Positions 19,033-31,981 of a stretch of 64,000 nt of DNA are shown here, in pieces. The position numbers and the translations under genes are program-made. The stretch covers positions 2,914,001-2,978,000 of the forward strand of contig NZ_CP132194.1 in NCBI RefSeq assembly GCF_030718935.1. Direction: 5' to 3'. How positions within the stretch are numbered: position 1 is the stretch's first letter; every line of letters starts with the position of its first letter. The DNA is from Psychrobacter sp. M13. GTDB lineage: Bacteria > Pseudomonadota > Gammaproteobacteria > Pseudomonadales > Moraxellaceae. Under the pieces are notes generated by a model. The model ran no database searches. It was given only the letters and a program-made list of their open reading frames with translations, and was not told the DNA's origin.

Positions 19033-19212
19033 CTACTCTCTTTCCCCAATAGGCGGTGGAATATAAGCCGCGCTATTCGCAAAAACCAAGGGCTGGGTAA
19101 TTTCAGATTGCGCCTTTTGTAGGCTATCGGTGGCGCTTGGCTGCTGTAAAAATAAGTAATACCCTAAGGTAATAGCATTCAAAAGTACTAGAGCACCAAA
19201 TAAATAAGGCAT
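19033..19212 (-). CDS. Small single-pass membrane protein downstream of bfmS, 59 aa
   Basis: ATG at 19212 has a strong AGGAGGG site a few bases upstream, the best argument that it is translated. The peptide starts MPYLFGALVLLNAITLGYYL, one hydrophobic segment (about residues 3-23), followed by a polar stretch and a Pro-rich end (AAYIPPPIGERE). It lies 51 bp after the bfmS stop on the same strand, with no terminator seen between, so it is probably cotranscribed. No family is recognised. By position it could modulate the BfmS kinase, as small membrane proteins do for PhoQ, but this is inference. Confidence 0.7.
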   Translation of the reverse strand: MPYLFGALVLLNAITLGYYLFLQQPSATDSLQKAQSEITQPLVFANSAAYIPPPIGERE

Positions 19213-19263
19213 TAATTACCCTCCTATTTTATAGTTTTATGCATAAGCTGCAAAATTTTTGAA

Positions 19264-20964
19264 CTAGCTCTCAAAACTTCTCTCGCTTTGATCTTGAGTG
19301 ATTTGATCAGCTGAAATAGTTTGGGTCAGAGGTTTTATCGGCCAAGTCATAGTAAAGCGAGCACCGCCAAGATCAGGACTCTCGTCTACACTCATAATAC
19401 CATTAAACCAAAAAGCAATGCGTGATACTATCGATAAGCCCAATCCATAGCCACCAGAAGCGCGGGTACGACTATCATCTAAGCGGGCAAAAGGAATAAA
19501 TACCTTTTCGCGATCCGCCTCCGGAATACCATGCCCATCATCTTCAACCATCACAAAAGCGTCACCTTTTTTGACTCCAGCGCTAATAACAATTGTCGTC
19601 TCTGCATAGCGCAGAGCGTTACCAGCCAAGTTCTGAATGACGCGATGTAAATAGCGACGATCAGCAATAGCCGTTACTTTTGCATTAGGCGGGTTCCCCA
19701 CGATCTTAATATCTTTGCCTAAAGCATTCGTCTCACGCACGACCTGCTCTATCAGCTCTTTTAAATTCACAGACTCTAGGTCAAGCTTAGGCGAGCCTTC
19801 CTCTAATTTAGCATAGGTTAAGATTTCATCGATTAGACCATTCAAAGATTCGATATCTTCGTCAATAAAATCACGCTGTTGAAACCGTGAGTCTTCATCC
19901 TCAGTATCAGCAAGCATATCGACGGCAAAGCGGATACGAGCAACGGGTGTACGCAATTCATGAGACACCGCGCGTGTCAGCTCACGCTGAGATTCAATCA
20001 AGCGTTTAATATGCGATGTCATGGCATTAAAAGTCGCTGACAGCCGTGCAATTTCATCTTGACCTATCACTTGCACCTGAATATCGAGATTGCCTTCGCT
20101 AACCTCATTAACGCCAACTTGGATCAGCTGCAATTTGCGCTCAAGGGGGAAGATAAGCGCATAGACGCCCAAACTGATTAAGAACATACTGATCAGTACC
20201 ATACTGATAATGAGATTCAGTGGAAACCAATTAAAGAGCGGTACAGGTCCCATCATCACGACCATATCATTGATCTCAGATGGCACAATAATTTTGATCG
20301 AAGAGCTGCCTTGACTACTGCTGGTATCTTGAAACAAAATCACCACTTCATCACGGCGCAAACGGGCTAACTGATCGCTATCCAAATTTAAGGTATTAAT
20401 ACCCTTCAATGTCAGCGGAAAGGCAAATTTCTCTGATAGCTGGGTCAGACGGTCACGTTTTTCCGATATTCTTGCATAGTAGGATAAATCATCTAATAAA
20501 AACACTGCCATAGCGCGTACTTGCTGCTCGGTCACTTGTGATATTCTGACCGTCAATACACTCTCACCATCTGGCAGGCGATGATAAACATCAGCGAAAG
20601 TTGGTTGAGCCACATAACGTACAACCGTCTTTCCATCTTCAAAACGACGCAGCTCACTTGAGCTAAAATCTATTTCTTCAATCGGTAGCACGCGAAAGCT
20701 TGAGCCGAAAAGACTACTGGCATCTGATAACCAATATTCACGCTGAGACTCGCTTTCTTGCCGAGAAATCCCCTCACTCACCAAATAAAACGCACCCGTA
20801 GCCATATTTTCGCGATAAGATTGGACTCGCTCTTTATTGATAGTATCCATCAAAAGTTGTGCAAACAAAGCCACACATAGACAGACAATCAAGAGTCCAC
20901 CATAGATACGAACGAAGATACTGTGTTTTAACGAAGAGACTAATGACATACGTGTCGTGACCAA
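19264..20964 (-). CDS. bfmS: Sensor histidine kinase BfmS
   Basis: 566 aa. TM1 (about residues 16-34), a long periplasmic sensor region (about 210 residues), TM2 (about 248-270), HAMP, H-box (AVSHELRTPVARIRFAV), then N (IQNLAGNALRYAE), G1 (VEDDGHGIPEADRE), F (IPFARLDDSRT) and G2 (GGYGLGLSIV) boxes. RstB-like. The neighbour upstream is a close match to BfmR, hence BfmS. Known in Acinetobacter: BfmRS controls capsule, biofilm, envelope stress and drug tolerance, with BfmS acting partly as a phosphatase. The gap to bfmR is 176 bp and holds a terminator hairpin, so kinase output may be lower than regulator output. Confidence 0.88.
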   Translation of the reverse strand: MVTTRMSLVSSLKHSIFVRIYGGLLIVCLCVALFAQLLMDTINKERVQSYRENMATGAFYLVSEGISRQESESQREYWLSDASSLFGSSFRVLPIEEIDFSSSELRRFEDGKTVVRYVAQPTFADVYHRLPDGESVLTVRISQVTEQQVRAMAVFLLDDLSYYARISEKRDRLTQLSEKFAFPLTLKGINTLNLDSDQLARLRRDEVVILFQDTSSSQGSSSIKIIVPSEINDMVVMMGPVPLFNWFPLNLIISMVLISMFLISLGVYALIFPLERKLQLIQVGVNEVSEGNLDIQVQVIGQDEIARLSATFNAMTSHIKRLIESQRELTRAVSHELRTPVARIRFAVDMLADTEDEDSRFQQRDFIDEDIESLNGLIDEILTYAKLEEGSPKLDLESVNLKELIEQVVRETNALGKDIKIVGNPPNAKVTAIADRRYLHRVIQNLAGNALRYAETTIVISAGVKKGDAFVMVEDDGHGIPEADREKVFIPFARLDDSRTRASGGYGLGLSIVSRIAFWFNGIMSVDESPDLGGARFTMTWPIKPLTQTISADQITQDQSERSFES

Positions 20965-21068
20965 ACGGTTGAATGTGAATGAGATAAAAATAGAGCGCTT
21001 TTTATTTATAGCAGCTAATTAAACCATATAATACTAATAATAAGGTTAAAAAGTTAAAATTTAGCCCT

Positions 21069-21097
21069 AAAAAAACCAGCATAGCGCTGGTTTTTTA
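21069..21097 (-). terminator. Terminator-like hairpin between bfmR and bfmS
   Basis: Perfect 11-bp stem (aaaaaaccagc / gctggtttttt) with a 5-nt loop and T run, 45 bp after the bfmR stop and about 105 bp before bfmS. On the minus strand it has the form of an intrinsic terminator. Confidence 0.8.
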
Positions 21098-21140
21098 ATT
21101 AATGAACAATCAGTGATCTATTTTAAACCGCTAAACAGGC

Positions 21141-21857
21141 TTAGTTACCTTCTTTTACAAATAGATAGCCTTTGCTACGTACGGTCTTGATGCGTTTTGG
21201 ATTTTCAGGATCATCGCCGATTTTTGGACGGATACGTGAGATACGCACATCGATAGAGCGATCCTGACCATCATATTCAATACCGCGTAGACGCTCAAAG
21301 ATATCTTCGCGTGACAAAATACGACCTGCATTAGAAGCTAATAGCCACAATAGATCATATTCAGCACTAGTAAAGTCGACCAGCTCTTCACCAAGCATTA
21401 CCGAGCGACCGCCATTATCGATTACTAGCTCACCAAACTCCAAACGCTGCGGCACATCTTCTGATGGCGCATTTTCAGAGCGACGCAACAAGGCACGGAT
21501 ACGAGCAAGCAATACTCGTGGTTGTGCAGGCTTGGCAACATAATCATCAGCGCCCATCTCTAAACCTAGTACTTGATCCATATCTTCGGTGCGCGCCGTC
21601 AACATCAAAATAGGATTTTGATAATGAGGACGTACTTCACGGCAGACCGTCAAGCCATCGCTACCAGGTAGCATAACGTCGAGCACTACTAAATCAGGTT
21701 GTTCACTTACAATACGACGGATAGCGCGGTTACCATCGGTCTCAATTGCCACTTCTAAGCCGTTTTTGACCAAATAATCTTGTGTCAACATGGCCAGACG
21801 CTCATCATCCTCAACAATCAAAATTCGAGGGGTATTATCGTCATCATTTGTTGTCAT
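21141..21857 (-). CDS. bfmR: Response regulator BfmR (OmpR/RstA family)
   Basis: 238 aa. Receiver domain with the acidic pair in ILIVEDDERL, phospho-acceptor Asp60 in LVVLDVMLPG, Thr in LMLTARTED and Lys in DDYVAKPAQP; then a winged-helix DNA-binding domain (FTSAEYDLLWLLASNAGRIL; DRSIDVRISRIRPKI; KTVRSKGYLFV). As I recall it, the sequence is nearly collinear with Acinetobacter BfmR. A 567-bp AT-rich gap lies upstream and probably contains the promoter and an autoregulatory site. Transcribed with bfmS, probably with attenuation at the hairpin between them. Confidence 0.93.
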   Translation of the reverse strand: MTTNDDDNTPRILIVEDDERLAMLTQDYLVKNGLEVAIETDGNRAIRRIVSEQPDLVVLDVMLPGSDGLTVCREVRPHYQNPILMLTARTEDMDQVLGLEMGADDYVAKPAQPRVLLARIRALLRRSENAPSEDVPQRLEFGELVIDNGGRSVMLGEELVDFTSAEYDLLWLLASNAGRILSREDIFERLRGIEYDGQDRSIDVRISRIRPKIGDDPENPKRIKTVRSKGYLFVKEGN

Positions 21858-22424
21858 TTTGGTGTCCTCTAATACATCTTAATTAAAATAAAAAAGTTAA
21901 CTCATAAATATTAACAGCACAATAAAATAGCACGATTTATTCTATGACTATTCATGCCTTTATGTTGGTATTTGTATTGACTTACTAGCTTAAGTTATCG
22001 TTACTTGTTGCAGTACAAAGCATAGGGCTTCCTATACTATAGCCTATTGTTACTAACAAAACCTATAAACAATACAGATTAAAACTTTAGTATACGTCCA
22101 ATATTTTTAATATATTCAATATAAGCTGCCATATAGACATTATTCTAATATAAATAATCCCTATTATAAATTTATTAATGATTGAGCAGTCATTTTCTAG
22201 TATTTATAGCAAAATTATCTGCTTGATAATATAACGAAATATTAAGGATACTGCTAGTAAATTTTATTAAAAACGCTTATTTGCTACCGCTTGAGCGTCA
22301 TCCGATGAATATCAATAATAGTTATAGAGATACCATAAAAAAACAGCCCTTAGTGGACTGTCTTTTATAAAAAACGCTAGTTATATTTTACCGAAGTAGT
22401 AACGAGCTTAACTTAGTAACGAGG
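21858..22424. other. Intergenic region upstream of bfmR
   Basis: 567 bp, very AT-rich. The right end holds the atpC terminator. The rest should contain the bfmR promoter on the minus strand; several TATA-like stretches (22100-22230) make any single -10 call unreliable. No small gene with a ribosome binding site was seen. Confidence 0.4.
22337..22366 (-). terminator. Intrinsic terminator of the atp operon
   Basis: On the minus strand acagtcc pairs with gggctgt (one G-U) around a short loop, followed by a run of seven T. It lies 60-90 bp after the atpC stop. Confidence 0.75.
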
Positions 22425-22841
22425 TTAGCTGCGGTTTTGGTACTTGCGGATAGTTTGCAACTGCGCTACTGACTCTGCAAGAGATGCTAGTGCAGCATTA
22501 GTTTGCAGCGTATCAGACTGATTAACTAGCATCTGCTCCGCTTGACGGCGAGCTTCAACGATCTTGCTTTCATCAAGGTTGTGCGCACGCATAGCCGTAT
22601 CTGCTAAGATAGTTACCATCTGCGGCTGAACTTCTAAAACACCGCCTGAAACATAGATAACTTCTTCCTCACCATTTGCTGTTTGTACGCGCATTGCGCC
22701 TGGCTTTAGCAAAGTAATAAGTGGCGTGTGGCCTGGCAATATCCCGATTTCACCTTCAACTCCAGTGGCGATCAGCATACTAATCTCCCCTGAATATAAC
22801 TCTTCACGGGCACTTACGACGCGACATTGTAACGTTGCCAT
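22425..22841 (-). CDS. atpC: ATP synthase F1 epsilon subunit
   Basis: 138 aa with the start at MATLQCRVVS (22841), which has a GGAG site about 9 nt upstream; the frame extends four codons further with none. Seen: the N-terminal beta sandwich (EELYSGEISMLIATGVEGEIGILPGH, quoted here in part: GEIGILPGHTPLITLLKPG) and a C-terminal helical part rich in Ala/Glu. Regulates and couples F1 to the c-ring rotor. Last gene of atpBEFHAGDC. Confidence 0.95.
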   Translation of the reverse strand: MATLQCRVVSAREELYSGEISMLIATGVEGEIGILPGHTPLITLLKPGAMRVQTANGEEEVIYVSGGVLEVQPQMVTILADTAMRAHNLDESKIVEARRQAEQMLVNQSDTLQTNAALASLAESVAQLQTIRKYQNRS

Positions 22842-22960
22842 ACTAAACTCCATGTTTTAAAAACGGTTCTAAAAGCAGCTATAAAATCTGCAGTTATAAA
22901 TCTACAATATAAGCGAGTACATAGATCATAATTTATGCACTCGCTTAATGTCGTAACGAC

Positions 22961-24412
<1,452 letters not shown>

Positions 24413-24452
24413 CTATATATATAGGGGTTTCATATCTCATAAAGAGGATCAA

Positions 24453-25334
24453 TTATGAAACAGCAGCAGCACCGCCAACGATTTCCGAGATCTCTCGGGT
24501 AATCGCCGCTTGACGCAGCTTGTTATAAACCAGTTGTAAATCGTTGATTAAGTCGCCAGCATTATCGGTTGCCGCTTTCATTGCAACCATACGTGATGAC
24601 TGCTCTGAAGCAATGTTTTCCATAACCGCTTGATAGACGATCGATTCGATATAGCGCCCAAGCAATTCATCAATCAAAGTTTTGACATCAGGCTCGTAGA
24701 TATAATCCCAGCTCAGTTCGGTTTTTATACCGCTCTCTTCGCCGTTTAAAGCATTCTCTGGTAATGGTACCAGCTGATTAACTGTAGGCTTTTGAGTCAT
24801 CGCATTGATGAATTGGTTATAAACCACATAGATACGGTCTATATTGCCTTTATTGTAATCATCAAGCATTGCTTGCACGGGCGAGTTAATCTGCTCAAAG
24901 GTTGGCTTATCGCCATAATCAGTCACAGCTGAAGTAACTTTACCACCAAAGCTCTTAAAAAAGCTGACGCCTTTAGAACCAATAACGGCAAACTCAGCGT
25001 CTACGGACTGGTCTTGATACTGTTGAATATTTTTTGATAAAGCTTTGAATAAGTTAATATTCAAACCACCCGCTAGACCTCGATCTGAGGTGATAACAAT
25101 ATAGCCCACTTTATTAACTGGGCGCGTTACCATATACGGATGCTTATAGTCTGATGAGGCATGCACCAAATGCGAGATAACCCGGCGCATACTATCGGCA
25201 TACGGGCGACCCACACTCATGCGCTCTTGAGCTCGGCGCATCTTACTCGCCGCTACCATTTGCATAGCACGAGTAATTTTTTGGGTGCTTTTAATACTGG
25301 TGACTTTGGCACGTATCTCTTTTAAGCTTGCCAT
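24453..25334 (-). CDS. atpG: ATP synthase F1 gamma subunit
   Basis: 293 aa. The N-terminal [20 protein letters not shown] and the C-terminal helix ([40 protein letters not shown]) form the coiled-coil rotor shaft of F1. Normal length (E. coli 287). The 232-bp gap to atpA is longer than expected and contains five 15-bp tandem repeats. Confidence 0.97.
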   Translation of the reverse strand: MASLKEIRAKVTSIKSTQKITRAMQMVAASKMRRAQERMSVGRPYADSMRRVISHLVHASSDYKHPYMVTRPVNKVGYIVITSDRGLAGGLNINLFKALSKNIQQYQDQSVDAEFAVIGSKGVSFFKSFGGKVTSAVTDYGDKPTFEQINSPVQAMLDDYNKGNIDRIYVVYNQFINAMTQKPTVNQLVPLPENALNGEESGIKTELSWDYIYEPDVKTLIDELLGRYIESIVYQAVMENIASEQSSRMVAMKAATDNAGDLINDLQLVYNKLRQAAITREISEIVGGAAAVS

Positions 25335-25501
25335 AATGATTCCAATATAAGAGGGTTAAAAAGCATTGACGCACTATTTAAATAAAAAACACAACTACTA
25401 TTAAATAACACTACGCAATTATATGCTGCTGCTTATAGGTAGTGACACGGATTTAAAAAACGTGCCACTATCCTTACTATCAGCTAGATTAGCTTAACCC
25501 G

Positions 25502-25576
25502 TTAACTTAGTATTTACTAACTTAGTATTTGTTAACTCAGTAACTATTAACCTAGTAACTGCTAAACTAGTAACTG
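25502..25576. repeat. Five degenerate 15-bp tandem repeats at the 3' end of atpA
   Basis: Units: ttaacttagtattta, ctaacttagtatttg, ttaactcagtaacta, ttaacctagtaactg, ctaaactagtaactg. They run head-to-tail with no spacer, and the last unit contains the atpA stop codon and final tyrosine codon. The array lies in the atpA-atpG spacer. Confidence 0.85.
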
Positions 25577-27111
25577 TGGTTTTGTTTAAAAGTCTCAACA
25601 GATGATTTTAAACGACCAGCAATATCATCATTATAGTTTGCTGTTTCATCAATCTCATTCATTAAGTCAGATTGCTCATCGTGCATATAACGCAAGTAAG
25701 CTTCTTCAAAAGAGCCAATCTTATCGACAGGTACGTCTGCTAAGAAACCTTCATTTGAAGCATAGATAACAGCGGCTTGCTCAGAGATAGACATGGGCTG
25801 ATATTGTTTTTGTTTCATCAGTTCAGTCACACGCTCACCATGATCCAACTGTTCGCGCGTCGCATCATCAAGATCTGATGCAAACTGAGCAAAGGCTGCT
25901 AATTCACGATACTGAGCCAGTGCAGTACGAATACCACCAGATAATTTCTTAATGATCTTCGTTTGCGCTGCACCACCAACACGAGATACCGAGATACCAG
26001 CGTTAACTGCTGGACGGATACCTGAGTTAAATAGGCTTGACTCTAAGAAGATCTGACCATCAGTAATTGAAATTACGTTAGTTGGTACGAATGCAGATAC
26101 GTCACCCGCTTGAGTTTCAATAATCGGCAATGCAGTCAAAGAACCTGTTTTACCAACCACTTCACCATTAGTGAACTTCTCTACATACGCTGCGTTGACG
26201 CGTGATGCACGCTCAAGTAAACGTGAATGAAGATAGAATACATCTCCAGGATAAGCTTCACGACCTGGTGGACGACGTAGCAACAGTGATATCTGACGAT
26301 AAGCAACCGCTTGCTTTGATAAATCATCAAAGATGATTAACGCATCTTCACCGCGGTCACGGAAATACTCACCCATCGTACAACCTGAATATGGTGCGAT
26401 ATACTGTAGTGCTGCTGGCTCTGAGGCTGACGCGACTACTACTGTGGTATACTCAAGTGCGCCAGTTTGCTCAAGCTTACGTACAACGTTAGCGATCGTA
26501 GAACGCTTCTGACCAATAGCCACATAAACACATTTGATGCCAGATGATTTTTGCGCAATAATCGCATCAATCGCCATCGCGGTTTTACCCGTCTGACGGT
26601 CACCAATGATAAGCTCACGCTGACCACGACCGATTGGAATCATAGTGTCAACGGCTTTATAACCGGTCATTACCGGTTGATCAACAGATTGACGATCGAT
26701 AACGCCCGGGGCGATTTTCTCGACTTTATCAGTCATTTTGGCATCGATAGGGCCTTTGCCATCGATAGGATTACCTAGGGCATCAACAACACGTCCTAGC
26801 AGCTCAGGGCCTACAGGTACTTCAAGAATACGACCTGTACAATAAGCCTTTTGGCCTTCTTGTAATTTTAGATAATCACCTAAGACTACTGCACCGACAG
26901 AATCACGCTCTAAGTTCAGCGCCATACCGTAGATTTCGCCTTCAAACTCGATCATTTCGCCATACATGGCATCTTCAAGACCATGAATCTGCACGATACC
27001 GTCAGATACTTTGACAATCGTGCCTTCATTCTTTGCAGTTGCACCCGCATCAAGGTCTTGAATACGCTGCTTAATCAGACTACTGATTTCCGCTGGATTC
27101 AATTGTTGCAT
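25567..27111 (-). CDS. atpA: ATP synthase F1 alpha subunit
   Basis: 514 aa, non-catalytic nucleotide-binding subunit. Seen: the N-terminal [17 protein letters not shown] (membrane-facing helix that contacts delta), Walker [33 protein letters not shown] as Walker B, and the arginine finger region [12 protein letters not shown]. Normal length. The 3' end falls within a 15-bp tandem repeat, so repeat slippage could change the last residues (SY). Confidence 0.98.
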   Translation of the reverse strand: MQQLNPAEISSLIKQRIQDLDAGATAKNEGTIVKVSDGIVQIHGLEDAMYGEMIEFEGEIYGMALNLERDSVGAVVLGDYLKLQEGQKAYCTGRILEVPVGPELLGRVVDALGNPIDGKGPIDAKMTDKVEKIAPGVIDRQSVDQPVMTGYKAVDTMIPIGRGQRELIIGDRQTGKTAMAIDAIIAQKSSGIKCVYVAIGQKRSTIANVVRKLEQTGALEYTTVVVASASEPAALQYIAPYSGCTMGEYFRDRGEDALIIFDDLSKQAVAYRQISLLLRRPPGREAYPGDVFYLHSRLLERASRVNAAYVEKFTNGEVVGKTGSLTALPIIETQAGDVSAFVPTNVISITDGQIFLESSLFNSGIRPAVNAGISVSRVGGAAQTKIIKKLSGGIRTALAQYRELAAFAQFASDLDDATREQLDHGERVTELMKQKQYQPMSISEQAAVIYASNEGFLADVPVDKIGSFEEAYLRYMHDEQSDLMNEIDETANYNDDIAGRLKSSVETFKQNHSY

Positions 27112-27208
27112 TGCCTGGATTCCTTTAATTTATGATACCGCTTGCGTGCTTAAAGATGCCTACTAACACTCCAAGCCATCTTTAGCTCGATAGTGTCTGT
27201 AGAACGTA

Positions 27209-27826
27209 TTAAGCCGTTAGCTGTGTTTTTAACTGTTTTAACTTGCCGCGCACCGAATCATCAATGATCTTGTCACCAACTTTTATGGTAGCGCCTGCTA
27301 AAAGACTAGGGTCAACGGTTTCGTGGATCACCACACTAGCATTGAGCGAAGTGGAGAGACGGGTTTGTATCTGTTCACGTTGAGCCACTGTCAATGGATA
27401 AGCTGTGGTTACATAAGCGTCGAGCTGCTTTAGGCTAATCGCTTTGTGACGACGATAATGCTCGTAAACCTCAGGCAACAAAGCTAAACGCTCTTGCTCT
27501 GCTAACTGATTGACAAAGTTGCTAAGCGCCGCAGATACTTTAGGAGAGCTTGAGCTATCACTAGAGCCTTTGGTTGCACTTAATAACTGCTTAAAAGCAG
27601 ACTCGCCATCACCAGCTACTTGCGTATCATAAAGATCAGTCAAAGCCGCTGACTTATGCTCAGCGCTAACCGCTGGATTGTCTAGCATAGTGTGGAACGA
27701 TTTATCACTGACAATAGTGCTGGCAATGAACAAAAAGTCTTCCCACGCGTTGACTACGCCGTGCTCATTAGCATAGTCAAACGCAGCTTTTGCATAGGGT
27801 CGTGCTAAGGTTGATAAGTCAGCCAT
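27209..27826 (-). CDS. atpH: ATP synthase F1 delta subunit
   Basis: 205 aa, longer than the usual 177-180. The standard N-terminal six-helix bundle ([18 protein letters not shown]) and C-terminal part ([20 protein letters not shown]) are present. The extra length is a low-complexity Ser-rich insert ([18 protein letters not shown], about residues 86-103) between helices. Delta joins the top of F1 to the b-subunit stalk. 13 bp after atpF. Confidence 0.95.
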   Translation of the reverse strand: MADLSTLARPYAKAAFDYANEHGVVNAWEDFLFIASTIVSDKSFHTMLDNPAVSAEHKSAALTDLYDTQVAGDGESAFKQLLSATKGSSDSSSSPKVSAALSNFVNQLAEQERLALLPEVYEHYRRHKAISLKQLDAYVTTAYPLTVAQREQIQTRLSTSLNASVVIHETVDPSLLAGATIKVGDKIIDDSVRGKLKQLKTQLTA

Positions 27827-27839
27827 TATATCCTCACAA

Positions 27840-28310
27840 TTACAGCTTCGCCGCCAGTTGATCTAGCATACTGGCATGTTTTTGCATATCGACTTTTTCT
27901 TGCAAAATCTTCTCAGCACCAAGGACTGCAAGCTCTGCAACTTGGTTACGTAATGACTCACGCGCTTGATTGATTTCTTGGTCGATTGCCGCTTGTGCTT
28001 GCTGACGAATACGCTCGCCTTCTATTTGTGCTTGCGATTTGGCGTCTTCAACAAGTTGATTAGCGCTTTTATTCGCCTGCTCAATGAGCGCAGCCGCACG
28101 GGTTTTGGCAAGGTTAAGCTCTTGCTCTACATCTTGCTCTGCGGTCGCCAGGTCGGCTTTTGCTTTTTCGGCGGCATTTAAGCCTTCAGCGATTTTGCGC
28201 TGACGCTCATTAATAGCACCGATAAGTGGTGGCCACACAAACTTCATGCAGAACATCACAAAGATTGCAAAAGCAATGGCTTGACCGATGAGGGTAGAAT
28301 TGATATTCAC
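27840..28310 (-). CDS. atpF: ATP synthase Fo subunit b
   Basis: 156 aa, normal length. One N-terminal membrane helix ([20 protein letters not shown]) followed by a long charged amphipathic helix rich in Ala, Glu and Lys that dimerises as the peripheral stalk. [15 protein letters not shown] matches the hinge of the family. Confidence 0.96.
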   Translation of the reverse strand: MNINSTLIGQAIAFAIFVMFCMKFVWPPLIGAINERQRKIAEGLNAAEKAKADLATAEQDVEQELNLAKTRAAALIEQANKSANQLVEDAKSQAQIEGERIRQQAQAAIDQEINQARESLRNQVAELAVLGAEKILQEKVDMQKHASMLDQLAAKL

Positions 28311-28427
28311 GTGATCACCTCTTTGTTAATGAAAAATCAGTTTCATTGACCATGTTTGATAGTCAAGGTTTGGCTATGGTTTCTAGACAAGCATCGAAAA
28401 TCAAACATTTTCAACTGAGCTTTCTGA

Positions 28428-28694
<267 letters not shown>

Positions 28695-28705
28695 CTATTG
28701 AAAAA

Positions 28706-30105
<1,400 letters not shown>

Positions 30106-30504
30106 TTACTTTATACGGCCCAACATCAGTACATGGCTGACTTTCATGGTAATAAACGCTATAAATAGAGCGGGTGCGGATAAGGGCTCAACCATAGTAA
30201 AGATTAGAGCAAAACCAAAAACCGTCAATAGCCACTTTAGCGCCTGTCCACGGAAAAATTGACTAACAATGCGATTGCGAGCCTGATAGCCAGTATAACT
30301 AAACATAAACCAAGCGAATACCATTTGGGTCGCAAAACCTAGAAAACCACCGATAGCAGCGCTTTTGGCTATGACTAAATCACTATGCAGCCAGCTACTA
30401 TCTATCAGCCAAGCGCTGACAATAACTAATAATAGTGCCCAAGTTTGCCGTTTGAAATAGACCCGAATTTGATCTTTTTGGCTGCGTTTAGCAGGTTGGG
30501 TCAT
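30106..30504 (-). CDS. atpI: ATP synthase subunit I
   Basis: 132 aa, basic N-terminus (KRSQKDQIRVYFKRQ) then four hydrophobic segments, of which AAIGGFLGFATQMVFAWFMF is typical of AtpI. Known: AtpI helps assemble the c ring and is not part of the final enzyme. It usually sits directly before atpB; here 533 bp and a terminator intervene. Confidence 0.9.
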   Translation of the reverse strand: MTQPAKRSQKDQIRVYFKRQTWALLLVIVSAWLIDSSWLHSDLVIAKSAAIGGFLGFATQMVFAWFMFSYTGYQARNRIVSQFFRGQALKWLLTVFGFALIFTMVEPLSAPALFIAFITMKVSHVLMLGRIK

Positions 30505-30877
30505 CAGCTATCCTAAAATGTTAAAGGCTCAACAAAGCGCTGATTATTATAGTAATTAACCTGAGCGTAAGCAAGTGAAACACGGCTACTATCAATTGTT
30601 TAGCGCTGACTTGACTTAAGCTTTATCTACAGCGAGCTAATTTTAAAGACACACTGGTTATCAGTTTTGTAGGGTGTGGTTAGCGAAGCATAAACCGCCA
30701 AATAGTTTAGATAACAATAGTTTAGATAGCATAGGCAGGTTACGTTTTATCTTGATTCTCTGCGAGAACAGAATAAAACTAACCTACTCTACGATAATTA
30801 AGTCATCGCTCACTTTAATATACTTAGACAGTTACGAGTAAGGTTTTACTCATATTAAAGTAGTTATCAGTGACAAA
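30505..30877. other. Intergenic region between znuA and atpI
   Basis: 373 bp. It contains the gtagggtg-type repeat at 30669 and should contain the atpI promoter (minus strand). No gene-like frame was seen. Confidence 0.4.
30669..30699. repeat. Degenerate gtagggtg-type dispersed element
   Basis: Begins gtagggtgtggttagcgaag and runs to aaaccgcc. It shares the gtagggtg head with the elements at 4174 and 9443 but lacks a clear second arm. Confidence 0.45.
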
Positions 30878-31819
30878 CTAAACTATGCAGTTGGTTATCT
30901 GCTCGCTCATATCACGCCAGCCTTGTACAAAGTCCTGAGTGGCACTCATATCCTCTGATTGTATAGTGCTAGTCACAGGCTGTAGCTTCGCCAATAACCC
31001 TTTTGCAGGCGTACTTTGCGTGACCAAACACATGGTTTCAGCAGGGCGCTGCTCGCTCAGCCAACGTATTTGACTGGCTTTTGGTGCTAAATGATGATCC
31101 TGGCTTAGGCTGCCGACAAATTGAAGATTGGTAGCTGCTTCTAGGTACTGATAAGCATCATGATAAGCCCAATAAGGACGCAGCTGATTGAGATTTTTCG
31201 GCTTATTTTGTAAGGCTACTGCTTGATCCATACGCTGAGCAAACTCTTGCGCGTTGGCTTGATACAGCGCTTTATATTGCGGATTGGCATGGCTATGGAT
31301 TACTGCCAAAGCGCGAGTGATTGCCTTGGCATTTTCAGGATCTAGCCAAATATGGGGATCTAACGTTCCTTGCATAGGCTGACCTTTGACGTCGCGAAGT
31401 GGGTGGCGATTGAAAGCGTCAAAGGCAAACAGTGAGATAGCATTTGGCGCAGTCTCTAAGCTAGTGGCTAGATTATTCTCTAATGACTTGCCAAACCAAA
31501 CCACGAATTTGCTGTCCTGTATGTTTTTGATATCGCCTGGACTAATACTGCCATGATGACCGACTTCGCTTGGGTCTAATAGCTGTTTGGCTGAGGGTGC
31601 ACCTATCGTTACCGCTTCGCTTAATAAAAATAGCGGATAGTTACTGACACTGACAGTCGCGGCTTGGGCATTTAAAATCATAGTGCTTATCATCACCAAA
31701 GCTGTTATCACCAGTCGCGGCAAGCTCAAAACAGGAGTTGATGCTTTGTTGATCAATGTCTTACACAAGCCGATGTCAGACTTTGTCTTTTTAGTGATAA
31801 GACTGGGATAAGATTTCAT
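30878..31819 (-). CDS. znuA: Zinc ABC transporter, substrate-binding protein
   Basis: 313 aa from the ATG at 31819, chosen for the GAGG site upstream; the frame runs to 31867 without one. An export signal is internal (LVITALVMISTMILNAQAA). The zinc ligands of the cluster A-I family are visible: VGHHGSISPGD, LDPHIWLDPENA, YHDAYQYLE and QDHHLAPK. It has no long His/Asp-rich loop. Delivers periplasmic Zn(II) to ZnuBC. Divergent from zur, with two Zur-like palindromes in the shared promoter region. Confidence 0.93.
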   Translation of the reverse strand: MKSYPSLITKKTKSDIGLCKTLINKASTPVLSLPRLVITALVMISTMILNAQAATVSVSNYPLFLLSEAVTIGAPSAKQLLDPSEVGHHGSISPGDIKNIQDSKFVVWFGKSLENNLATSLETAPNAISLFAFDAFNRHPLRDVKGQPMQGTLDPHIWLDPENAKAITRALAVIHSHANPQYKALYQANAQEFAQRMDQAVALQNKPKNLNQLRPYWAYHDAYQYLEAATNLQFVGSLSQDHHLAPKASQIRWLSEQRPAETMCLVTQSTPAKGLLAKLQPVTSTIQSEDMSATQDFVQGWRDMSEQITNCIV

Positions 31820-31919
31820 AGGTAAGCAATCCTCAATAAATAAGTGGTGATAAGGTAAATGGTACAAGGTAAGCGATGATAAATAATAGGACAGTGATGC
31901 GCCTTTTATTATTTCATTA

Positions 31920-31934
31920 TGTTATACCATAACA
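31920..31934. promoter_or_regulatory. Zur-like operator, znuA side
   Basis: Perfect palindrome tgttat-acc-ataaca, matching the core of the gammaproteobacterial Zur box (atgttata-n-tataacat). It is about 100 bp upstream of znuA. Confidence 0.75.
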
Positions 31935-31981
31935 ATTATAAATGTATAGTTATTTTGAGCTATAATTTTAAAATAATATTA

